A stretch of DNA of 56,138 nt from Algoriphagus sp. (GTDB taxonomy: Bacteria; Bacteroidota; Bacteroidia; Cytophagales; Cyclobacteriaceae). The DNA lies in assembly GCA_030729785.1 (NCBI GenBank), contig JANQWS010000049.1, forward strand, positions 21,441 to 77,578. The letters are read 5' to 3'. Shown here in pieces: positions 24,697 to 33,092 of this stretch. Under the pieces are notes generated by a model. The model did not search any database, was not told where the DNA came from, and was given only the letters and a program-made list of their open reading frames with translations. Positions within the stretch are counted from its first letter, which is position 1. Each line of letters opens with the position of its first letter. Position numbers and translations under genes: made by a program.

Positions 24697-25401
24697 ATGG
24701 AGGCTAACTCAAGCGTAGGTACTGTTGACCCCAAAGGTCTTTTAATCGGTTGGGGTATAATCCTCACCTGGACACTTTCCTTAGCTTTTTTACTCACTTG
24801 GGAATTTTCTTGGGCGAATCCCCTGACTTTTTTGGCCATTTTAGTTCAGACGCATCTGTACACTGGACTATTCATCACTGCACACGATGCCATGCATGGT
24901 ATCGTTTCCTCCAATAAAAAAGCCAATCACTTCACCGGATGGATCGCAGCAATATTATTTTCTTACAACTTTTATTGGAAACTATTTCCCAAGCACCACG
25001 AACACCATCGCTACGTAGCCACCGATAAAGATCCAGATTACCATGCCTCAGGAAAGTTTTTCAGATGGTATTTGAGCTTTATCTTCCAATACCTAAACGG
25101 CTGGCAATTTCTACTGATGGCAGTCACCTTCAATCTACTCAAATTGGTACTGCCCACTGAAAACTTGATTATTTTCTGGATGGTTCCTGCAGGACTCTCC
25201 ACGCTTCAGCTCTTTTTCTTTGGTACTTTCTTGCCTCACATGGGCGAACAGACCAACGAACACCATTCGAGTTCGCAACCCAAAAACCATTTTTGGGCCT
25301 TCATAAGTTGCTACTTCTTTGGTTATCACTTTGAACATCACGATTCTCCTGGCACTCCTTGGTGGCGATTATGGCGTGTAAAAGAAAAACAAGGCACATA
25401 A
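24697..25401 (+). CDS. crtW: Beta-carotene 4-ketolase CrtW (fatty-acid-desaturase family)
   Basis: A 234-residue membrane di-iron oxygenase that places 4-keto groups on beta rings. Histidine boxes are HDAMHG, KHHEHHRY and FEHHDSPGTPWWRLW; the last is the CrtW signature. About four to six helices are evident. The gene is last in the operon, 10 bp after ispH. I see no hairpin terminator in the 136 bp before the TonB receptor gene, so read-through is possible. Together with CrtZ it predicts a 3-hydroxy-4-keto ring as in flexixanthin. Confidence 0.92.
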   Translation: MEANSSVGTVDPKGLLIGWGIILTWTLSLAFLLTWEFSWANPLTFLAILVQTHLYTGLFITAHDAMHGIVSSNKKANHFTGWIAAILFSYNFYWKLFPKHHEHHRYVATDKDPDYHASGKFFRWYLSFIFQYLNGWQFLLMAVTFNLLKLVLPTENLIIFWMVPAGLSTLQLFFFGTFLPHMGEQTNEHHSSSQPKNHFWAFISCYFFGYHFEHHDSPGTPWWRLWRVKEKQGT

Positions 25402-25537
25402 TTTTTTCCCATCAACGACGCTAAAGAACCATTTATTTCCCCTATACATATAAACCAGTCGGGGAATACTTCGGTTATCATTCTACAGGTTGCAAAAATG
25501 ACCTCGTATCTAGTCACTTACACCCACTCATTCACTT

Positions 25538-27937
25538 ATGCGATTACCTCTACTCTTTAGCCTACTCTTCATATCCCTCTCTAGCTTGGGCCAAGGAATC
25601 ATTCGTGGAAAGATTACTAGCTCCATCACTAACCAAGGCGTTCCCTTTGCCAATGTAATTCTACTCAACACCGACCTGGGGGCCATATCGGATGAGGAAG
25701 GAAACTATGAAATTGTAAATGTGTCTCCAGGGCTGTATAATATCAGAGCTAGCTACGTAGGCTATAAGTCCAACACTGCCTATGAAATCCAAGTAAGCTT
25801 AGCCAAACCTGTTCAACTGGACTTTAGCCTAGTAGAAGATGCCTCCGAACTTAGCGAAGTGCTGGTTAGCAGTGAATTTACTCGTTCGGAAGACACTCCG
25901 CTATCGGTTCGAAAACTAAATACCAATGAAATTGAGCGGTATCCAGGTGGTAATCGAGACATTTCCCGAGTGATCCAATCCTTGCCCGGTGTGGCAAGCA
26001 CACCCAGTTTTCGTAACGACATCTTGATTCGCGGAGGGGCTCCCAATGAAAATCGATTTTTTGTAGATGAAATTGAAGTCCCTGTGATCAATCACTTCGC
26101 GACACAAGGTTCCTCAGGAGGGCCTGCTGGAATATTGAACGTAAACTTGATTAAAAATGTGGATCTCATCACGGGGGGCTTCCCTGCCAACCGAATGAAT
26201 GGGTTAAGTTCCTTCTTTGAGTTTCAACTAAAAGAAGGAAGAAGGGATCGAATGGCTACCCAATTGACTGTAGGCGCTTCCGAACTCACTTTATCCAATG
26301 AAGGTCCTATTTCAGAAAAGTCAACGTACATTCTATCCGCCAGAAGGTCGTATTTGCAAGGCTTATTTCGTTTACTCAATCTCCCATTTTTACCTACATT
26401 CAACGATTTTCAGGTAAAAACTACTACCAAAATCAATGATAAAACCGAATTGACCTTTATTGGCATTGGGGCCATCGACCAATTTGTTTTAAATGAGGAG
26501 GTCCCTGAAGAAGAAACACCCGAGCAAAAGGATGATCGCCTCTACTTGCTCAACATACTCCCGGTTCAATCACAATGGAATTACACCACCGGAGCCAAAT
26601 TGAAGCGCTTCCGGGACAATGGCTTCTGGACCTTTGTGCTGAGTCGAAATATGCTTAACAACGAGTCCTACAAGTATGCAGGCAACAACGAGGAAGATGA
26701 AGAAAACTTACTCTTCAACTACCGATCCCAGGAGTCAGAAAACAAATTTCGAGCTGAGAATAGCATTTTTGGAAAAGGCTACACCTTCAAATACGGGATC
26801 AATCTGGAATACTCACGCTATTTGATTGACAATTTTGATCGAGCTGTACTTTCTCAAACTGGGGAAACCATAGACTTTCAGGCTACCTCCAATTATACCA
26901 GCTATGGTGCATTTGTATCTGGATCCAAAAATTGGTTTGGAGACCGCCTGCTCTTGAGTGGCGGGGTTCGAGTAGATGGATCAGATTTTGCAATAACTGC
27001 CTCCAATCCCTTACAACAATTCAGCCCTCGAGCGTCTGTTTCCTACCAACTCAAACCCAACTTTTTTGCCACTGCAAATGGGGGGATTTATTACCAGCGT
27101 CCGGCATACACCATACTCGGTTACCAAAATTCGGGAGGAACCTTTGTCAATCAAGACAGCGATGTCCGCTACATCCGAAATGCACAACTGATTGGAGGAA
27201 TCGAATACCTAGTTCCTGAAAAAGCTAGAAGATTCACCGCAGAAGGGTTTTTTAAGCGTTACAGCAACTATCCCTCTTCCATCCGAAATGGAATTTCTTT
27301 GGCCAACTTAGGAGCAGATTTCGGAGCCATCGGTAATGAGCCCGTCAGCTCCTCTTCTACTGGAAGAGCTTATGGTCTAGAGTTCTTGGCCCAGCAGCGC
27401 CTCTACAACAATTTCTACGGTATTGCTTCGGTCACCTTGGTACGCTCAGAGTTTACCAACTCAGATACAAAAAAAATGACTCCATCCTCCTGGGACAATG
27501 GATTTATTGTCAGCCTCACGGCAGGAAAACGCTTTGGTAAAAATTGGGAAGCAGGAGGAAGATGGAGATTTTTAGGAGGAACACCCTATACACCAGCCGA
27601 CCTAAACGCCACGGGCCTTAGAGAAAACTGGGATCTACGCAATGGGGCTATTTTAGACTTTACACGAATCAATGGCGTCCGACTAAAGCCTTTTCATCAA
27701 CTTGATGTCCGCATTGATAAAAAGTACTTCTTTAATCAATGGAATCTCAACTGGTATTTTGATATACAGAATGCGTACAACTTTCAAGCGAAACAAGCCC
27801 CGCTTATCTTGCCGGTTAGAGACGATCAAGGCAACCTAAGTTTAGACCCTAACGACGCAACACGCTACCAACTCAAATCGGTAGTAAACCCTGCTGGATC
27901 TATATTGCCAACTGTGGGGTTAATTGTGGAGTTTTAA
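25538..27937 (+). CDS. TonB-dependent receptor with carboxypeptidase-regulatory-like N-terminus
   Basis: A 799-residue outer-membrane receptor. After the signal peptide (MRLPLLFSLLFISLSSLGQG), residues about 20-105 form a CarboxypepD_reg-like beta-sandwich (ITNQGVPFANVILLNTDLGAISDEEGNYEI), followed by a plug domain (ERYPGGNRDISRVIQSLPGV, then DILIRGGAPNENRFFVDEIEVP) and a beta-barrel ending in VGLIVEF with the terminal aromatic residue. No SusD partner is adjacent, so this is probably not a glycan SusC pair; the ligand is unknown. It ends at a bidirectional terminator shared with the convergent outer-membrane protein gene. Confidence 0.92.
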   Translation: MRLPLLFSLLFISLSSLGQGIIRGKITSSITNQGVPFANVILLNTDLGAISDEEGNYEIVNVSPGLYNIRASYVGYKSNTAYEIQVSLAKPVQLDFSLVEDASELSEVLVSSEFTRSEDTPLSVRKLNTNEIERYPGGNRDISRVIQSLPGVASTPSFRNDILIRGGAPNENRFFVDEIEVPVINHFATQGSSGGPAGILNVNLIKNVDLITGGFPANRMNGLSSFFEFQLKEGRRDRMATQLTVGASELTLSNEGPISEKSTYILSARRSYLQGLFRLLNLPFLPTFNDFQVKTTTKINDKTELTFIGIGAIDQFVLNEEVPEEETPEQKDDRLYLLNILPVQSQWNYTTGAKLKRFRDNGFWTFVLSRNMLNNESYKYAGNNEEDEENLLFNYRSQESENKFRAENSIFGKGYTFKYGINLEYSRYLIDNFDRAVLSQTGETIDFQATSNYTSYGAFVSGSKNWFGDRLLLSGGVRVDGSDFAITASNPLQQFSPRASVSYQLKPNFFATANGGIYYQRPAYTILGYQNSGGTFVNQDSDVRYIRNAQLIGGIEYLVPEKARRFTAEGFFKRYSNYPSSIRNGISLANLGADFGAIGNEPVSSSSTGRAYGLEFLAQQRLYNNFYGIASVTLVRSEFTNSDTKKMTPSSWDNGFIVSLTAGKRFGKNWEAGGRWRFLGGTPYTPADLNATGLRENWDLRNGAILDFTRINGVRLKPFHQLDVRIDKKYFFNQWNLNWYFDIQNAYNFQAKQAPLILPVRDDQGNLSLDPNDATRYQLKSVVNPAGSILPTVGLIVEF

Positions 27938-27938
27938 G

Positions 27939-27977
27939 AAGCAAAACACCCCGATTTAGACGAGGTGTTTTGCTTTT
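27939..27977. terminator. Bidirectional terminator
   Basis: A perfect 12-bp stem (27939-27950 and 27964-27975) with a 13-nt loop, between the convergent TonB receptor gene and the small outer-membrane protein gene. Confidence 0.82.
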
Positions 27978-27985
27978 AATTACAT

Positions 27986-28429
27986 TTAATTGAGCCGCCA
28001 ACGTACATTGAGTCCAAAGCCAGCTCGAAATTCCGTGACCTCTACCAAAAATAAATAGGGTCTAAAATCCAGGCCTAAACTAATTGGAACTTCTGAAAAG
28101 GCATATTCAACCCCTACTTCTCCAGCTCCACCAAATCGAAAGTCTTCGGACAAGTAAACTGAAGGACCAAATCCTGCATACCAATTGAGTTTAGTGTCGG
28201 GGATCTCCTCATAAACCGGATTCCAAAGCGCATCCACGCCCAATCCTTTTTGGCCAAAACTGACATTGGCATGCACCCTACTGAATTCTCCTGTAGAGAA
28301 AATTCCGTCCAAAGCCACATTATTGCCATTAATGTGACCAAATCGGATTCCGATTTCTTGCGCTTGAGTGGTAAGGGACCCTACTACAAGCCCTGCTAGT
28401 AGCAGTATAAAAAAGAATGTTTTTCGCAT
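27986..28429 (-). CDS. Small predicted outer-membrane protein of unknown function
   Basis: A 147-residue exported protein with a signal peptide ending at TQAQ-E. The mature part alternates short amphipathic beta strands (IGIRFGHINGNNVALDG, VHANVSFGQKGLGVDAL, WYAGFGPSVYLSE, FRFGGAGEVGVEYAF, VPISLGLDFRPYL) and ends in FGLNVRWRLN, as in small eight-stranded beta barrels. No family was recognised with certainty. It is preceded by the decarboxylase gene on the same strand, 54 bp away. Confidence 0.7.
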   Translation of the reverse strand: MRKTFFFILLLAGLVVGSLTTQAQEIGIRFGHINGNNVALDGIFSTGEFSRVHANVSFGQKGLGVDALWNPVYEEIPDTKLNWYAGFGPSVYLSEDFRFGGAGEVGVEYAFSEVPISLGLDFRPYLFLVEVTEFRAGFGLNVRWRLN

Positions 28430-28483
28430 AGTTGGTTGAATGACCTAACTAAAATAGCAAGCGAAAATTGAGCCAAAATTACT

Positions 28484-29953
28484 TTATAACGTGGAGATTA
28501 TTTGTTTCCCCAAACGAAGTACTTCTCGCACCAATAGCTCCATGTCTTCCCTGCGCGTACGCTGATTTGTATTGGCTACCCGCAAGGTATATTTTCCATT
28601 TAAACTAGTTGAGCTAGGGGAGGCAATGCCTTCTTCCTGAAGGCGAAGTAGAATTTCTCGATTGAGTTCACGAAGTTCCTCCTCCGCCATGCCTGGATAC
28701 ACCATCCGAAAGCAGGTGATGCTCATGGATAGAGGAGCCATTAATTCCAAATTGGGGTGTTGCACTACCAACTCCGCCAAATAGGCTGCATGCCGGTTAT
28801 TTTGAGCAATCATAGCTGCATACTTTGCTCTTCCGTGCTCTTTAAGAGACATCCATACCTTCAGGGCTTTGAAGCCACGCGATAGTTCAAAGCCGAAGTT
28901 GTTGATGGAATCCAAACCACCGGAAAGGCCCCGCTGTTCCTGCAAGAGATAATTGGGTGCGATGGCAAAGGAGTCACGGTGCTTTTTAGCATCGCGGATG
29001 AGTGTACATCCCACTTCATAGGGCACATAAAGCCACTTGTGCAAGTCAAAAGCCAAGCTATCTGCAGCTTCAATCGCCCGTAAGGCATCGGCATAGATTG
29101 GGTCAAGTTTGGCCAAGGCACCATAGGCTCCATCTACATGAAACCAAAGTCCATATTCTTTGGAAATCTCCAGCAGCTCCTCCATAGGATCAATGGCTCC
29201 GGTATTGACTGTACCGGCTGTACCTACGATACAAAAGGGAAGTAAACCGGTTTGAAGATCGAGTTTAATTTGAGTTCGCAGGGCAGTACTATCCAACTGA
29301 AATCGATCATTCACTTGAATTTTTCGGACTCCTTCACTTCCTAAACCTAAAATTTCTGCTGCCTTTAAGACACAGGAATGCGTTTCTACCGAACAATAAA
29401 TCAAGAGTTGAGCGGAGGCAGCCTTAAGCCCTTTTTGACGTATCTTTTCTTCTCCCACTGAATTTCTTGCTACCGTCAAGGCAGTGATATTTGCCATTGA
29501 CCCCCCGCTAACAAGGATTCCAGAGGCTTCGGAAGGAAAGTTCATCAGCTCCTTGCACCAGTTGACCACCTGCCGGTCTACATACATCGCAGCATGTTCC
29601 CCGATGGCAGTGTTGGGATTCATCCCGGATGCCAATAGGTCTGCGAAGGATCCAAGGGGTGTACCCGTCCCTTGAATCCATGCAAAAAAACGAGGGTGCA
29701 CATTCCCTTTGTTATAGGGAAAAATGTACTGTTTAAATTCTTCGTACACCTCCTGAGCATCTTTGCCTTGCTCTGGAAGGGGGCTATCCAAAAAGGTTTT
29801 CACCTCCTCTGGGATGGGCTTCCAAGTTTTTTCTTCTCGAATTCCCTTCCAGTAATCAATCAAGTCGTCCACCATTTGGTGGCCCAATTGTCGCATGGAT
29901 TCCCAATCTTTGGGGTCTAAGTTTTGATCGGGAATAGTTTCCATTTGGGACAT
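28484..29953 (-). CDS. Group II PLP-dependent amino acid decarboxylase
   Basis: A 489-residue fold-type I enzyme of the aromatic-L-amino-acid/tyrosine/glutamate decarboxylase group. The signatures are NVHPRFFAWIQGTGTPLG, MNPNTAIGEHAAMYVDRQVV, LVSGGSMANITAL, VGTAGTVNTGAIDPMEE, the aspartate-containing VDGAYGALA, and the PLP-lysine motif FDLHKWLYVPYEVGC. It resembles the aromatic amino acid group more than GadA/B, but the substrate cannot be fixed from the sequence. It is transcribed away from an intergenic gap that holds a repeat copy. Confidence 0.88.
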   Translation of the reverse strand: MSQMETIPDQNLDPKDWESMRQLGHQMVDDLIDYWKGIREEKTWKPIPEEVKTFLDSPLPEQGKDAQEVYEEFKQYIFPYNKGNVHPRFFAWIQGTGTPLGSFADLLASGMNPNTAIGEHAAMYVDRQVVNWCKELMNFPSEASGILVSGGSMANITALTVARNSVGEEKIRQKGLKAASAQLLIYCSVETHSCVLKAAEILGLGSEGVRKIQVNDRFQLDSTALRTQIKLDLQTGLLPFCIVGTAGTVNTGAIDPMEELLEISKEYGLWFHVDGAYGALAKLDPIYADALRAIEAADSLAFDLHKWLYVPYEVGCTLIRDAKKHRDSFAIAPNYLLQEQRGLSGGLDSINNFGFELSRGFKALKVWMSLKEHGRAKYAAMIAQNNRHAAYLAELVVQHPNLELMAPLSMSITCFRMVYPGMAEEELRELNREILLRLQEEGIASPSSTSLNGKYTLRVANTNQRTRREDMELLVREVLRLGKQIISTL

Positions 29954-30009
29954 AGCGAAGAATCTTAGATTATTTCTTAAAGTTAATGAACAAGACCTAT
30001 TTCTATAAG

Positions 30010-30069
30010 CTGATTATCCGCAGTAATTCAAACAATTTCTGAGCTACTGGTAAGATTACGGATAATCAG
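30010..30069. repeat. Intergenic repeat family, short copy 3
   Basis: A solo copy of the right-hand module of the repeat at 9090 and 10928, between radA and the decarboxylase gene. Perfect 11-bp inverted ends (CTGATTATCCG at 30010-30020, CGGATAATCAG at 30059-30069). From GATTATCC to GGATAATC it is 56 bp, the same length as in the other two copies, while the middle has diverged. Confidence 0.72.
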
Positions 30070-30144
30070 ATTCTATAAAATTGGATCATTAGAAGGTTTA
30101 CCTTGGAACCTTGTTGTGAGTTTGTTTTTTAGCACTGCGTAAAC

Positions 30145-31518
30145 TCAAAAAATCAATTGGTACATCTCCTCCAACTTGCTTACTTGGATAACTTGGATTT
30201 TAAACTTGTTCATATCCAATCCTTTGACAGCATACTTGGAAACAACAATTTTCTTGAAGCCGAGCTTCTCTGCTTCTGCGATACGGTTTTCTATACGAGA
30301 TACGGCTCGGATTTCCCCCCCCAACCCTACCTCACCGGCAAAGCATATTTGCTCGGATACGGGAGTATCCTCGTAACTGGAAATCAAGGACGCACATACG
30401 GCCAAGTCCAAACCTGGATCATCTACGCGCAGGCCTCCTGCCACATTCAAAAACACGTCCTGCTGCCCAAGACGCATCCCTCCACGCTTTTCCAACACAG
30501 CCAAAAGCATGTTAAGTCGCTTCGAATCGTGCCCCGTGCTGCTTCGCTGCGGAGTGCCGTAGGTAGCTGGACTCACTAGGGACTGTATCTCGATTAGCAA
30601 GGGGCGATTGCCCTCTAGCATTGCGCCAATGGCCACCCCATTGAGCACCTCGTCCCGTTGTGTTAATAAGATTTCGGAAGGGTTGGATACGGCACGCAAG
30701 CCTTCTGCGCGCATTTCGTAGATCCCCAACTCATGCGTAGAACCAAATCTGTTTTTGGAAGTTCGCAAGATGCGGTAGGTCAAATGACGATCTCCCTCAA
30801 ACTGCAACACGGTATCCACCATGTGCTCGAGCACTTTGGGCCCAGCGATGGATCCATCTTTGGTGATGTGGCCGATCAAAAACACAGGGGTACCTGTTTC
30901 CTTGGCAAACTTCATCAACTCTGCGGTGCATTCCCGCACTTGGGAAACCGATCCTGCAGCGGATTCTACAAACTGGCTATGGAGAGTTTGGATGGAATCG
31001 ATGACCAAAAAATCTGGGTTAAGGACCTCTATTTGCTGAAAAATCTGTTGCGTATTCGTTTCAGAAAGCACGTAACAATCTGGATTTTTTGCTGCCATTC
31101 GATCCGCGCGCATTTTGATTTGCGCTTCGCTTTCCTCTCCAGAGACATAGAGGACTTTTTTACCCTTTAGTGTCAAGGCGATTTGCAGCATGAGGGTGGA
31201 TTTGCCAATGCCTGGCTCACCCCCAATGAGGACGAGGGAACCTGCGACAATCCCTCCACCCAATACGCGATCTAATTCGGGATCCGAAGTAATCCAACGG
31301 GGTTGCTCCTCGTAGTTGACTTCGGAAATTTTCTTAGGGGCACTGGCCTTTTTGAGTCCGGAGCCCTGAGGTTTCCAACTACCTTTGCCCGGCTCCTCTT
31401 TTTGAATAATTTCCTCCACATAAGTGTTCCACTCCCCGCAGGAAGGACATTTACCAGTCCACTTCGGGCTCTGTGCCCCGCAGTTTTGACAGAAAAAGGT
31501 GGTTTTTACTTTAGCCAT
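30145..31518 (-). CDS. radA: DNA repair protein RadA (Sms)
   Basis: A 457-residue RecA-like branch-migration helicase that helps process recombination intermediates. Domain order is complete: N-terminal C4 zinc finger (CQNCGAQSPKWTGKCPSC), RecA-like ATPase with Walker A GGEPGIGKST at about residues 93-102, the RadA-specific KNRFG motif (SKNRFGSTHELGIYEM), and the C-terminal Lon-protease-like domain (ending GLDMNKFKIQVIQVSKLEEMYQLIF). The length is standard. It begins only 7 bp downstream of the DUF1016 nuclease stop codon, on the same strand. Confidence 0.96.
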   Translation of the reverse strand: MAKVKTTFFCQNCGAQSPKWTGKCPSCGEWNTYVEEIIQKEEPGKGSWKPQGSGLKKASAPKKISEVNYEEQPRWITSDPELDRVLGGGIVAGSLVLIGGEPGIGKSTLMLQIALTLKGKKVLYVSGEESEAQIKMRADRMAAKNPDCYVLSETNTQQIFQQIEVLNPDFLVIDSIQTLHSQFVESAAGSVSQVRECTAELMKFAKETGTPVFLIGHITKDGSIAGPKVLEHMVDTVLQFEGDRHLTYRILRTSKNRFGSTHELGIYEMRAEGLRAVSNPSEILLTQRDEVLNGVAIGAMLEGNRPLLIEIQSLVSPATYGTPQRSSTGHDSKRLNMLLAVLEKRGGMRLGQQDVFLNVAGGLRVDDPGLDLAVCASLISSYEDTPVSEQICFAGEVGLGGEIRAVSRIENRIAEAEKLGFKKIVVSKYAVKGLDMNKFKIQVIQVSKLEEMYQLIF

Positions 31519-31525
31519 TTGCTGA

Positions 31526-32665
31526 TTAATTGAGTTTTTTTAATTCGGATACCAGATACCCTTCTAGTTTTTCTTTTTCTGGAAGTAGAATCAAATACTC
31601 TTGAATAAAGAGATTCTTATCCATGCCCCCAGTAGCATATTTTACCAAAGCTTTATCCTTTCCTGCCACCAGAAGAATCCCAATAGGCAAGTTATCCGTT
31701 GGTTCGCTAATCTCTTCTTTAAAGAAATTAACATAGGTATTGAGTTGACCAATATCTCCGTGCTCAAATTGACCAATTTTTAATTCAACCAAAACATGAC
31801 ACTTTAATATTCGGTGATAAAATACAAGATCTACAAAGTAATACCTTTCCCCGATTAGAATTCTCCTTTGTCTAGACTCAAAACAAAAACCGTAACCCAG
31901 CTCTAAAATAAATTCTTGTAGGTGATGAATCAACGCATCCTCCAAATCAGATTCTTGGATCAATTCAGTTGACTTCAAATTAAGAAAATCGAAGGCATAA
32001 ATGTTCTTAATAATGTCCGTTGGCTCTTTTGGAGAAATAATCTGCTGGGGATGCATTTCTTTAGGGAAAGCTACTGCAGCAGAACGCTCAAAAAGTTGGC
32101 TACTAATCTGCCTTTTCAATTCTCGGATGCTCCAAATTCCTTTGATAGACTCCAATTCATAAAAAGTGCGTTTTGTTTGATTATCAATCGGGAAAAGCAG
32201 TTCCAAATGAGAATAAGATAGCTTGGAAATCAACTTCTCCCCAGGGATTAGAAATTCAGTTTGCAATAGTGGGGACGCTGTCCCCACTATTTGATCCCTT
32301 TCTTCTGACGGAATAGCTACTCCAAGTTTTTCAATCCCCTCAAGACCTTCCAACACTTGAAAAAAAGAATTTGATTCGCTTTTCAAGAAGTCCAATACCT
32401 GTGGATAAAGTGTATAAAATGCCCTAAATCGAAAGAGTGATCGTCGGTCTAATCCTTTTATGTGATTTAGGTTTTGGGCCATTTGATCAATAAGCGACTC
32501 ACCGTAGCTTGCCCTATTTTTGCCATGCAATTCAAATTCCACAATGTAAAACCCAATTAGCCAGTTTCGAATTGTCAAGGCTTGATTTACTGCATTTGCT
32601 GCATGTGATTGAAGCCTTGTATGAAGGGTTCCAATCCCCTCTATTAACCTTACAAATTCTATCAT
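31526..32665 (-). CDS. DUF1016/YhcG-type PDDEXK nuclease
   Basis: A 379-residue protein of the YhcG group (COG4804): an N-terminal DUF1016 helical domain (LTIRNWLIGFYIVEFELHGK, then LIDQMAQNL) and a C-terminal RecB-like nuclease fold from about residue 245. Catalytic-type residues are visible in YYFVDLVFYHRILKCHVLVELKIGQ (Asp, and Glu-x-Lys). Such genes are often accessory and turn up near restriction or other defence genes; their substrate is not settled. A perfect 12-bp-arm hairpin (32265-32291) is embedded in frame at codons for DQIVGTASPLL without breaking the protein. The gene precedes radA by 7 bp. Confidence 0.85.
   Translation of the reverse strand: MIEFVRLIEGIGTLHTRLQSHAANAVNQALTIRNWLIGFYIVEFELHGKNRASYGESLIDQMAQNLNHIKGLDRRSLFRFRAFYTLYPQVLDFLKSESNSFFQVLEGLEGIEKLGVAIPSEERDQIVGTASPLLQTEFLIPGEKLISKLSYSHLELLFPIDNQTKRTFYELESIKGIWSIRELKRQISSQLFERSAAVAFPKEMHPQQIISPKEPTDIIKNIYAFDFLNLKSTELIQESDLEDALIHHLQEFILELGYGFCFESRQRRILIGERYYFVDLVFYHRILKCHVLVELKIGQFEHGDIGQLNTYVNFFKEEISEPTDNLPIGILLVAGKDKALVKYATGGMDKNLFIQEYLILLPEKEKLEGYLVSELKKLN
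32265..32291. repeat. REP-like perfect palindrome inside the DUF1016 gene
   Basis: AATAGTGGGGAC, a 3-bp loop, and GTCCCCACTATT: 12-bp perfect arms with a GGGGAC/GTCCCC core. It resembles REP-type palindromes mobilised by IS200-like REP-associated tyrosine transposases. No such transposase is in the window. Length 27 bp, divisible by three, so the frame is kept. Confidence 0.6.
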
Positions 32666-33092
32666 AGTAGTTTAAAAAATGTGATTGTGTATTCTGATCT
32701 TGTCCCTAAGACCCCAAAGAACTCTTGAAAAATATTTGGTGCTAAATACGGGATCTATACGAGTACTAAAGGTTGTATAAGGTACAAAATACCTGCTTGC
32801 GGAAGGCAGGCCAAGTACAAAGTATTTTCTAAATGAACGTTCTATTTCAAAAGAAAAAGATCGTGAAATAATAAAGCGAAATACGGTAGAAATAGATTAT
32901 GCTTCTCCTACCTGCCGCGGTGGGCTTTGTGAACTAGTTTGAAATACGGATTTGAAAGTACTTTGTACAATTCTCTACTTTTAATGTCGAATGCCCAACG
33001 CTGATTGAAGAATGTTGAAGTAAGGATAACTAGCCTCTAAAGTCAGCAAACGCCCTAATCTTGGTACTTTGTACTTGGTACATTCTACACAA
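32666..33092. other. 427-bp gene-free region with degenerate repeats
   Basis: Lies between the DUF1016 gene and polA. It holds the inverted-repeat pair listed separately, small imperfect palindromes (32792-32810 and around 32909-32925, rich in CCTGC/GCAGG) and several TACTTTGTAC-like words (for example 32959-32968). No open frame in it looks like a gene. Confidence 0.6.
32811..33078. repeat. 268-bp stretch bounded by 14-bp perfect inverted repeats
   Basis: CCAAGTACAAAGTA at 32811-32824 and its exact complement TACTTTGTACTTGG at 33065-33078 enclose non-coding DNA; part of the same word recurs at 32959-32968. This could be a decayed miniature element or a cluster of short palindromic repeats. 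Target-site duplications are not evident. Confidence 0.5.
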
